Shown: positions 21,635-30,370 of the stretch, piece by piece | How positions within the stretch are numbered: the first letter of the stretch is position 1 | Layout of the letters: each line of letters starts with the position of its first letter | From: Dictyostelium firmibasis | Lineage: Eukaryota > Evosea > Eumycetozoa > Dictyosteliales > Dictyosteliaceae | Reading direction: 5' to 3' | Length of the DNA: 64,000 nt | NCBI GenBank assembly: GCA_036169595.1 | Contig: CM069765.1 | Span: 6,234,501 to 6,298,500 of the forward strand | Notes under the pieces: model-generated | Databases searched by the model: none | The model's input: only the letters and a program-made list of their open reading frames with translations | What the model was told of the DNA's origin: nothing | Made by a program: the position numbers and the translations under genes

Positions 21635-21826
21635 GTGGGGGTGGCTTAGCATAGTGGTTTCGCACAGAATAACACAGCCTCCATGGCCTTGGTTCAAGTA
21701 TTGGTCATACCACGAATTAACGTGGTCACAGAAAAAAAAAATATAGTAAATTAAAATAATTAATAAATAAAAACTAGATTCGAACACATCCAATTGGATG
21801 AGGTTATTAAAAAAAAAAAAAAAAAA
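21635..21826 (+). mobile_element. tRNA-derived SINE-like element, full copy (S1)
   Basis: In 5' to 3' order: the head GTGGGGGTGGCTTAGC; an exact A box (TAGCATAGTGG); a B-box-like GGTTCAAGTAT about 45 bp on; the hairpin CCACGAATTAACGTGG; an AT-rich middle (about 21732-21775); GATTCGAACA next to the perfect palindrome CATCCAATTGGATG; then AGGTTATT and about 18 A. It is flanked by TAATGAT on both sides (21626-21632 and 21827-21833), a 7-bp direct repeat that fits a target-site duplication. It lies upstream of tRNA-Ser with its head toward the tRNA. Confidence 0.72.
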
Positions 21827-21835
21827 TAATGATTT

Positions 21836-22008
21836 GTGGGGAGCTTGGTTTCACACTGAATAACACAGCATCCTTGGCCTTAGTTCAAGTCTTGGTCCTA
21901 CCACGAATTAACGTGGTCACAGAAAAAAAATTAAATTAAAATAAATAATAAATAAAAACATGATTCGAACACATCCAATTGGATGAGGTTATTAAAAAAA
22001 AAAAAAAA
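21836..22008 (+). mobile_element. tRNA-derived SINE-like element, older copy (S2)
   Basis: The same architecture as S1, but the A box is eroded (GGGGAGCTTGGTTTC) and the B box reads TAGTTCAAGTC. The hairpin, the CATCCAATTGGATG block and a 15-A tail are intact. It lies further from tRNA-Ser than S1 and is more diverged, as expected if new copies insert between the tRNA and old copies. Confidence 0.68.
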
Positions 22009-22810
22009 TTTATTGTGTAAAAATAATAAAAAATTTATCCTGAATATATATATATATAAACAGCTAAAACTGTAATAACAAATTCAAAAAAATTTTAAAA
22101 TTCACAAAAAAAAAAACAAAATTTATCTAATATCAACTCTGTAGTATGTATGTAAACAAACATAAAAGAATCAAACCTTAAAATGGTCTGCAACTCGGGG
22201 GTAAAACATCTTACAATTAGTGGGTCATACAACAACAAATTAACTTTCTGAATGATTAAATGATTGACGACTTCTTTAAGTCTTGGATCCAACAAACCAA
22301 CAAACTAAAACCAGATACACAAAAGGAGAAATCAGAAAGATCTTGGTTTCAACTTCAACATCCAAATATTAAGGCTAGCAATAGCAAAATCATAGGTTTA
22401 TCACAACTCAACCTTTTATTTATAAAATAAATAAAAAATTGAAAAAAAAACAAATAAAAAAGATTTTGTATAATGCTTCAGTATCAATTATCACTATTTT
22501 TATAACACCATGTCCCCAACCTAGGTGAGAAAAGATAACATAGATAATAGAATTGAATCCAATTCAAAATAATAATTAAATTAAATAAAACAAAATTTAA
22601 AAAAAATAAAAAAATTAATAAGACTAAAATATCAATAAAAAATCGTTGGAGAACATTTTACTTTAAAATAATTTCAACATTATGGGGGGGCACAATTTTC
22701 CGTTGTATTATTTAAATTGTTTTTATCTCCTTTTGATAATCGATATAGGTTTAGTGCGAATTAAGAACAAAATTCCTTTAAAACAATAATGACAACGTTT
22801 ATTTAATCAT
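22009..22810. other. Intergenic, no gene recognised
   Basis: Slightly less A+T-rich than other gaps, with scattered GC-containing stretches (22180-22400, 22500-22540). One short minus-strand open frame (22095-22295) has no family match and no convincing start. A run of seven G is at 22684-22690. Confidence 0.4.
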
Positions 22811-23448
22811 TTATTTTTTTGGGGCGGCTTTCTTGGCAGCAGCTTTCTTCTTTTCTTTGATTTCTCTTTTGGCTTGTTCGGCAGCAGCTTGTTTGACTTC
22901 TGGTTTTTGGGCACGTTTTTGTTGGATGACTTCTAATGAAGCACCGACGATGTTTCTTTCGACTTTCTTGGTCTTTCTGGCCTTCTTTTTGGCTGAAACA
23001 TCAGTGGTGGTGTTTTTGTAGATTCTACGGTAGACAATTGACCATCTAATATCTCTTGGGTTGATCTTTCTGAAGAAGAGAGATTCACATTTAGTGTTGA
23101 TAAAGTGGAAAACTTTAGAGTCACCTCTAACGAATTTCATACCTATAACATTTGAATTTGATTAATAAAAATTCTACTATATCATATCCTAATCCTAATC
23201 CTATCCTATCCTATAACCTATATACATACCACGAGCTGGGTAGATTTTGAATTCACTGTAGTTGCAAAGAGAGGTCCTGAAATAAAAAATTTGATTAATA
23301 ACTGCTTAAAAATTTTTTCAATCATGTATCCTCACTCTTATTAATCATCAATAATCTTTAATAATCATCATCAATCTTAATGATAAACACAATATAATAT
23401 TGAATATAAGGGGTGATATGTGATATTATAACACGTGACATACTTCAT
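22811..23448 (-). CDS. rpl24: 60S ribosomal protein L24 (eL24)
   Basis: Three exons on the minus strand (23448-23444, 23276-23230, 23142-22811) encode 127 aa. The first coding exon is only five nucleotides (ATGAA). The assembled start MKTSLCNYSEFKIYPARG matches the eL24 start (Cys-x-Phe/Tyr-Ser-Gly/Glu-x-Lys-Ile-Tyr-Pro). The middle has Lys-Val-Phe-His-Phe-Ile-Asn-x-Lys-Cys-Glu-Ser, Asn-Pro-Arg and Trp-x-x-x-Tyr-Arg-Arg. The Lys/Ala-rich tail is shorter than the human one (157 aa). eL24 sits on the large subunit near the 40S interface. The zinc-finger partner cysteines of archaeal L24e are reduced, as usual in eukaryotes. It is divergent from the chaperonin gene; 383 bp of shared upstream DNA. 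Confidence 0.95.
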
Positions 23449-23581
23449 TCTGTGATTGGGTAGCTACTAACAAATAACAAAGTGAAAATTTTCAATTTTT
23501 TTTGACCGTGGCACTAGTTTTCGAAAAAAAAAAAATTTTTTTGAAAAAAAATCAAAATTTTTCGTTATCATCATTTTTTAA

Positions 23582-23612
<31 letters not shown>

Positions 23613-23831
23613 TGGTTTAAAATAGATAGTTGTTTCCCAATATTTTAATAAAACTAAATTTTATATATTTTTATTTTTTCTTCTTTTTATTTTTTTTTAC
23701 ATCTTTTTATTTTTTTTTTTTTGTATTATTTTTTTTAATTCTTTTTAATTTTCATCTTTTTTTTTTTTTTTTTTTTGTATTATTTTTTTTTTTTCAATTT
23801 TTTTTTTTTTTGAAAAAATTTAATTTTTACA

Positions 23832-24012
23832 ATGAATAGTTATCAAGAATTAAAAATAATTTATAATATAACAAAACTATTAGAATCAAGTTTTGGTATT
23901 CATGGTAAATTGAAATTAATATCACAAATTTTTGATCATAAGGATGATGAGGGTGAGAATGATGTTATTAGCTCAACACAAAAAATTATATTTACAAATG
24001 GTAAATTTCCAC

Positions 24013-24056
<44 letters not shown>

Positions 24057-24152
24057 GTATGAATATTAATTTATAATTTACCAATGTATACAATATCGTT
24101 CTTTTGTTTTTTTTTTTTTTTTTTTTTTAAATCTTTTATTCTTATTTTTTAA

Positions 24153-24190
<38 letters not shown>

Positions 24191-25439
24191 CTCCAAACAA
24201 AAAAAAAAAAAAGATGGATTATCAATTTTAAAATCATTAAATAATGATTCACCATATTATAAAATTATATTACAACAATCAAACTATATAAAAAATAGAT
24301 TTGGAGGTGGTGTTTCACAATATATTATATTAACTAATAATATATTAAAAAGATCAATAAATTTAATAGACAATAAAAGTTCATCATCATCATCATCATC
24401 ATCATTATTTTCATCATTTTCAATAAATCAAATATTGAATACATTTCAAGAATGTAGATTATTTATTAAAAATAATTTTAGTCAAAAATTTATTATCAAT
24501 TTAAAAGATCATGAAATTTTTAAAAATGATAAATTATTAGTATCAATTATAAAAACAAATTTATCAAAAAATATTTTATCGATTTATAGTGAAAAAATTT
24601 GTATAATCTTTAAAAAATTAATTAAAATTTTACCAAATTTAAATAAAGATAAAATTAAAATTAAAACTATAGTTTCAAGTAATGAAGATGAAAATGAAAA
24701 TAATATTAATAATGATAGTTATGGTGATTATGAAGAAAATAATGAAATTGAAATTAAATTATTAAATGGAATTTTAATTAAATCTAAATTTTCATTTGCA
24801 GGTAGAGATAAATTGATTAAAGTTATTGAAAATCCTAAAATATTATTTTTAGATTATGAAATTGAATTAAAACATCAAAAAGAGTTTGCAAATATTGAAG
24901 TTTCAAATGTTGATGATTATCTAAAATTTATCAATGCTGAGAAATCATTAATTTCAAAACAATTGGAGAACATATACAATTTAAATATAAATTTAATATT
25001 AAATAAAAAAGTGATTGGTGATTTAGCAATTCAAGAATTTGTAAAAAAAAAAAATTATAAAATTAATTGTATTGGATCAATAAATAATATAAATGAATTT
25101 GAATCAATAAAGAAATCAATTGGTGGTTGCACTCAATCAAGTTTACAAAATCTATCATTGGATTCATCATTTTATGGTACATGTAAAAAATATAAACAAA
25201 TAGTAATTGGTAAAAAATCATTCGAGCTATTCAAAGGTTGTCAATCAAGTGACACTCAAACTATTTTATTAAAAGGTTCAAGTAAAAAATTCTTAAAAGA
25301 GGCTAAATTAGGTTTAGAATCATTATTAACAACTTTTAGATCAATTATAATTGATGATGATTTTAAATTTGTTGGTTCTTCTTCAAATTTTGAATTTATA
25401 ATAATTAATTTATTAAATCAATTAATTTGTAATAAAAAG

Positions 25440-25516
<77 letters not shown>

Positions 25517-25844
25517 GAAATTACCATCAAATTTAATTAAAGAAATTTTAATTATAAAATCTTTACAAAAATCAATCAAAGATATTATAAAATTATTGGT
25601 TTTAAATAGTAATTTAAATTTAGATTTAATTGACCAACTATTTCAAAGTAATAGTAGTGATGAAGAAGATGATGGTTTTGACCAAAATTCGTTGGTTGAT
25701 TTAAAATCGTGTATTAATATCGAAAATAATAGTATTGGAAATATTTTGGATTTGAGTTTATTTGAACCAAAATCAATGAAGCTATCTATTTTAAACTCTT
25801 CAATAGAAACAAGTTGTATCCTATTAAAAACCATTAGAACTTAA
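23832..25844 (+). CDS. mkks: Chaperonin-like protein, MKKS/BBS6 type
   Basis: Two exons (23832-24000 and 24214-25844, phase 1) encode 599 aa. It is a divergent group II chaperonin-like protein. The start has Phe-Gly-Ile-His-Gly-Lys-Leu-Lys (CCT Tyr-Gly-Pro-x-Gly equivalent) and a Leu-Ser-Ile-Leu-Lys-Ser-Leu...Pro-Tyr-Tyr-Lys-Ile-Ile-Leu segment. The late apical/intermediate part has Ile-Gly-Gly-Cys-Thr-Gln-Ser-Ser, Ser-Phe-Tyr-Gly-Thr-Cys-Lys-Lys-Tyr and Leu-Leu-Lys-Gly-Ser-Ser...Glu-Ala-Lys, which line up in order with human MKKS. The CCT nucleotide motif Gly-Asp-Gly-Thr-Thr is not seen, as in MKKS, so ATPase activity is doubtful. A poly-Gln tract (about 466-491) from CAA repeats interrupts the equatorial part. 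In animals MKKS helps assemble the BBSome; Dictyostelium has no cilia, so the role here is open. Confidence 0.72.
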
Positions 25845-26417
25845 AAAAAAAATAAAAAATAAAAAATAAATAAATAATTCGTACATCCGCTTTTTTTTTT
25901 AAAAATAAATGACAAAAAAAAAAAAAAAAAAATAAGAGACAATTTTAAAAAGAAAAAAAATAAAAAAAAAAAAAAAAAAAAAAAAAAATAATTATATAAC
26001 CTCTAACCTTCTAACAAATAAGATATATTTTTTTATTTTTTATTTTTTTTTTTAAAATTTAAATTCTGTTTCATTGAAAAGTAGGATGATTACTTTTGTT
26101 TTAGTTCCTATTAAATTATTTTTTGAAATCGAAGATTAATATCTAAAAATAAAAATAAAAATAGTTGATATCATTTTCATTATTTATAGATTTTAATTTT
26201 GTGATTTTTTTTTTCTCAAAAACTATTGTTTCTTTTTTTTTTTTAAAAATAAATACAATTTTTTTTTTTTTTTTAAAAATAAATACAATTTTTTTTTTTT
26301 TTTTTTATTTGTTTTTTTTTACTTTTTTTTTTTTTGCTTTGTTGTGTTTTTAAAGAACCATACACTTCGAGATGATGGAATTTAACGTGATTATATGTGA
26401 AAATTTAGTTTTTGATT
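25845..26417. other. Intergenic between convergent genes
   Basis: Long A and T runs, with TTTTTTTAAAAATAAATACAATTT repeated about twice around 26230-26290. No gene is recognised. Confidence 0.5.
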
Positions 26418-26990
26418 CTATAATGCTTTTAAGAGAATTAAAACACCCCAAATGATAGACCATAACCAACCAACGAATGGTAAACATAATTGCAAAATAC
26501 CGATGAGAACACACCAAATATTACAATCATCGAGGGCACCTAAAATAATTGTACCAATACCAAAGACTAAATAATAATAATAATAATAATAATGATTTTA
26601 AAAAAAAAACAAAAAATTAGTATTAAGATTTTTTTTTTTTTATTTTCGAGCGAATTTTGTTTTTTTTATTTTTTTTTTGGGATCACCTTATAATTTTCAA
26701 GTTAAAAATATACGCGAATAAATAATATAAAAATAAAATCCTAATAAAATATTTTGAATTTAAATAAGATTAAAATTACTTACGGAAGAAATCTAAAATA
26801 CCACATATAATCATGACATTTTTTTCCAAAGTTGGAATAGCTGATGGCCTGATCAATCAATCAAAAAAAAAAAAAAAAAAAATTTTTATTTCATAAATAT
26901 TAATATCAAGATAACTATTTTATATAAAAAAAAAAAAAAAAAAACTATTAATCTAGATCATACTTACATAAAATGTTCCTTTGCACCCAT
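26418..26990 (-). CDS. Stum/SPEC3-like small membrane protein
   Basis: Three exons on the minus strand (26990-26968, 26848-26784, 26566-26418) encode 78 aa; phases 2 and 1 agree. The assembled sequence follows the SPEC3/Stum family along its length: Ala-Ile-Pro-Thr, then a first span (Ile-Ile-Cys-Gly-Ile-Leu) running into Phe-Gly-Ile-Gly-Thr-Ile-Ile-Leu-Gly-Ala, a short Cys-containing linker, and Gly-Ile-Leu-Gln-Leu-Cys...Val-Gly-Trp-Leu-Trp-Ser-Ile-Ile-Trp-Gly. The family motif is GWxxSIxWG. Drosophila Stum is needed for mechanosensory transduction. The amoebal protein is just the membrane core, without the long N-terminus. Function here is unknown. Confidence 0.75.
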
Positions 26991-27176
26991 TTTGTTTTTA
27001 ATTTATATTTATTTATATTTTTTTTTTAAATGATAATAATAATAAAAAAAAAAAAAGAAAAAAGTTTTTTTATGCTTTTAAAATCAAAAAAATAAAAAAA
27101 AATAAAAAAAATTAAAAAAAAAAAAAAAAAATTAAAACAAACAAAAATCAGTTTTTACAACAGCTTTCATTTTCAT

Positions 27177-27212
<36 letters not shown>

Positions 27213-27424
27213 TGTAAAAATTTTTTAAAGTGGTTCTTTGAAACCTAGTTTGTGTGCAGAGTTTTGTACTGATTAAAATAGAAAAAAAAAAAAAAAAAAA
27301 ATAAAATTTAAATTAAAATAAAAATTAAAAATTAAAAATTATAAAAGTTTTATAATATAATTAGTAATCAAAACAACCACTCCCACATAAATTTTTAAAA
27401 GAAAATTTATTTATATCTTCAGGA

Positions 27425-27456
<32 letters not shown>

Positions 27457-27633
27457 TAAAATAAATTAAAATTAAATTGTAATCATCATTTATAATAATT
27501 TAATTTATTTATAAATAACTTTTCTTTCTCTTTTTTTTTTAATAATTAATTTTAAAATTTTTAAAATTTTTTTTTTTTTCTCTCTTTCTGTCTTTTTTTA
27601 CTCTTCTTTTTTTTTTTTTTTTGAATTTCTAAT
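26991..27633. other. Intergenic homopolymer tract
   Basis: Runs of A and T, with no coding or RNA signal seen. The likely promoter of the Stum-like gene lies just above 26990. Confidence 0.5.
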
Positions 27634-27867
27634 TTACCAGAATTGCGGTTTGGGTATTTTTGAAAAGGACTCACCAGGGTTCCTCGGGACAATTGCTAAA
27701 AAAAATAAAAAAAACCGTTAAAAATAATTTTATCGTGGTAAATTGATTTATTTTTTATTTTTATTTTTTTTTTTATTTTTTTTATTTTTTTTTATTTTTT
27801 TTTATTTTTTATTTTTTTTTTTTTCTCAACCTTTGTCATTATAAAACAAGATTTGGTTGGTTTTCAT
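27634..27867 (-). CDS. Possible tiny two-exon gene, or terminal exon of a longer gene
   Basis: On the minus strand a GC-richer block after a TTTTTTTTAG acceptor (27695-27634) reads IVPRNPGESFSKIPKPQFW and then stop, a composition typical of a real protein end in this AT-rich genome. An upstream ATG block (27867-27831, reading MKTNQILFYNDK) has the right phase to join it, giving 32 aa, but its donor would be GTTGAG, poor for this organism. The downstream exon is more believable than the upstream one. No family was recognised. Confidence 0.35.
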
Positions 27868-28153
27868 TTCTTTGTGTCAAATAGAATATCCTTTTGGAAA
27901 TAAAAGTGTTTTTATTTGAATTTTTTTTTTATTTTTAGTTTTATTTTTTAAAAAAAAAAAAAGAATACGATGGTTTAAAAAAAAAAAAAAAACAAAATAT
28001 ATCCCAAAATAAATTAAAATATCTTTTTAACAGGATATCCAAAGTTAGTGATATATAGGGTCCAACAAAAATATTGGATAAATTTTTTTTTTTATTTCTG
28101 TTCAAAAAAGTTTTATATACAAATCAAAATAAAAATGTTATTACTGTGTTCAT

Positions 28154-28375
28154 TTATTTATTTAATTCTTTGTGAGCTATAATAATTCCCTTTATTTTGG
28201 TTGATTTTGATTCATCAGACTCAGGTGTTTCATTGTAAATATTTTTTTTACTTTGAATTTCTTGTCTAATGATTTCAGGGTCACGTTTGGGTTTCAAAAG
28301 ACTTTTATTGTTAGTCAAGTGCTGATGATTGATACGCTCAAACTCTTTATGAAATAGAGTAGGTGGTACAAAGGA
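28154..28375 (-). CDS. Exon-like open frame, terminal exon or relic
   Basis: Seventy-three codons without a stop follow a TAG acceptor on the minus strand and end at TAA. The stretch begins SFVPPTLFHKEFERINHQ and later has KPKRDPEIIRQEIQ and a charged tail. The codon usage and composition (Pro, Glu, Arg, His) differ from random AT-rich DNA and look coding. I found no convincing upstream exon: an ATG frame near 28640 on the same strand (MKFMDFSDYGDKSF) cannot be joined cleanly. It may be a degenerating gene or a gene with unusual splicing. Confidence 0.4.
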   Translation of the reverse strand, partial: SFVPPTLFHKEFERINHQHLTNNKSLLKPKRDPEIIRQEIQSKKNIYNETPESDESKSTKIKGIIIAHKELNK

Positions 28376-29462
28376 CTACTTTAAAATTTTTTATTTATTT
28401 ATATAGTCACAAATTTTTTGTGTGTTAAAAAATAAAAAAGAGATGATGATCGAGGAATCTGAAAATAAATGTTGTTTTCAAAAATCAAATTTTAATAATA
28501 ACCAAGGCCAACAATATCCATAGTTAATGTAACAATCAATGGAAAAAGTGGTGGTAATAATCAAATGATTAAATATTATTGCCAATACCCAACGATTTTT
28601 TTTTTAAAAAACTTTTATCACCATAATCGCTGAAATCCATAAATTTCATTGTTGCATTTTTTAGTATAATAACAATATACAAATAGAAGTAAAATATTTG
28701 TTATTTATTGAAAGGATATTATAACAAGATCAAAAAAAAAGAAATATGTAAAAAACAACGACAATTGAGTGGTAGTGTATGATATAGTGATATTTTCACT
28801 GTTTTTGTGAAAAAAAATATAAAAAAAAAATTATTTTTTAAAAATAATATTCAACCAAAAATTAAAATTAAAATAAAAATAAAAATTAATAAATTATAAC
28901 ATGTATTATGATGATTCGTACCTATTATTATTTTCTCTTTTTGAATTTTACATTTATAAATATAATTGTAAATAGAGTTTAGCTACTATTATATATTTTT
29001 AATAGTGGGGGTGGTGATAAATCATAATGATTTTAATAAATCATAAAAAAAAAAAAAATTATAATTACACATCAGCCGTTGTATTAATAAATAAAAATAA
29101 ATTTTTTTAATAATTATGATGCTCTTTTTTATTTTAAATAAAAATAATAATAATTATAAAAAATCAAACTCTTTTTGGTGTGTAGTATTAATTGGGAGGA
29201 ACAACCCTACCACTCCAGTGGGTGTATAAATAAAAAAAAAAAATATTAAAGTTTTTGATTGTTCTCATCAATTTAAATTATATAATAAAAACTATGTACA
29301 TCACACTTCCAATTATATTCACACTTTTCTATTTTTCATTTAATACAATTAAAAATTACAGGAAAAGAAGACATTGATTTCTTACATTGTACTTAAGATA
29401 GAAAAAAAAAAAAAAAAACAAAAAAAAAAAAATGAATCTCCATTTCTTATCATTTTAAAAAA

Positions 29463-29496
<34 letters not shown>

Positions 29497-29932
29497 GACA
29501 ACCATTTCAAATATTATACTAAAATTTAATAGATATGGGTTTCAATTTTTTACTTAAACAATAAATAATTTAAGAGTAGAAGAATCTTTTTAAAAAATAT
29601 ACCATTATTAATAATTAAATTTTTAGGTTGGAATTGTTTTAATAAGAAAAAATACAATGGAATTTGCATTTATTTAAATTAGTGAATTTATTTTAATATT
29701 TTATTTTTTTTATTTAATTTTTTTTTATTTATTTTTTTTTTTTGACTTTAACACAAACTGCGCAAATTAACAACCACATATTACAAAAATACCCATTTTT
29801 TTTTTTTTTAAATTTTTTTTTTTATTTAATTTTGTTTTATTTTTTTTTTTCTCCTATTATTATTAGATTTTTAACTATTTTATAATCACAAGGTAAATAA
29901 AGATTTATCCTTTTTTTTTTATTTTTTTTTTT

Positions 29933-29967
<35 letters not shown>

Positions 29968-30001
29968 TTTTCATTCAAATAATAATCCAATTTTTTTTAG
30001 A

Positions 30002-30044
<43 letters not shown>

Positions 30045-30179
30045 TTTTTTTTCAAGAAAACAACATCAGATTCATTTTAAACAAAATAGGATATTCCATT
30101 GTATAATAGTAGTAAAAAAATCAAATTGAAATAACTTATATTTTTAAAATTGTACTATAACCATTTAGGGGATAATTAT

Positions 30180-30213
<34 letters not shown>

Positions 30214-30370
30214 TTAATAATAATAATAATTAATAATAATAAAAATATAAAAAATAAAATAGAGAATAAAATAATTATTTCCCCCAAAAAAAAAAAAAAA
30301 AAAACCAAAACATAATACAGCACAAAAAAGAAAATAAAAAATATAATAGTAATAAAAATCAGAATACAAA
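28376..30370. other. Long gene-poor interval
   Basis: About 2 kb of mostly homopolymer and AAT-type sequence, with an AAT run at about 30179-30240 close to the C2-DENN gene start. The only patches that stand out are a GC-richer block at 29176-29226 and the short open frame after it, listed separately. Confidence 0.45.
29294..29377 (+). CDS. Possible 27-residue membrane micropeptide
   Basis: An ATG frame in good context (AAAACTATG) encodes a hydrophobic segment (MYITLPIIFTLFYF) followed by a basic tail (KNYRKRRH), then TGA. It lies 70 bp after a TATAAAT and a GC-richer GTGGGTGT block, so a small transcription unit is possible. Very short open frames are common by chance, so confidence is low. 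Confidence 0.22.
   Translation: MYITLPIIFTLFYFSFNTIKNYRKRRH

Noticed and set aside
21635-21720. SINE-like heads read as additional tRNA genes
   Set aside because: The A and B boxes fit, but the T-stem (CTTGG...CTTGG) cannot pair and no proper anticodon arm forms, so they are not functional tRNAs.
21791-21804. CATCCAATTGGATG as a terminal inverted repeat of a DNA transposon
   Set aside because: It is a single self-complementary site per unit, next to the A-tail, not a pair bracketing the unit.
22095-22295. Minus-strand open frame with Leu-Asp-Pro-Arg-Leu-Lys
   Set aside because: It briefly recalls hAT transposase ends (LDPRxK), but there is no supporting flanking similarity, no ATG start and a stop just upstream.
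23277-23443. C/D-box snoRNA in rpl24 intron 1
   Set aside because: TGATGA-like strings occur, but no CTGA D box or terminal stem is present; the strings fit the local ATG/ATA-rich sequence.
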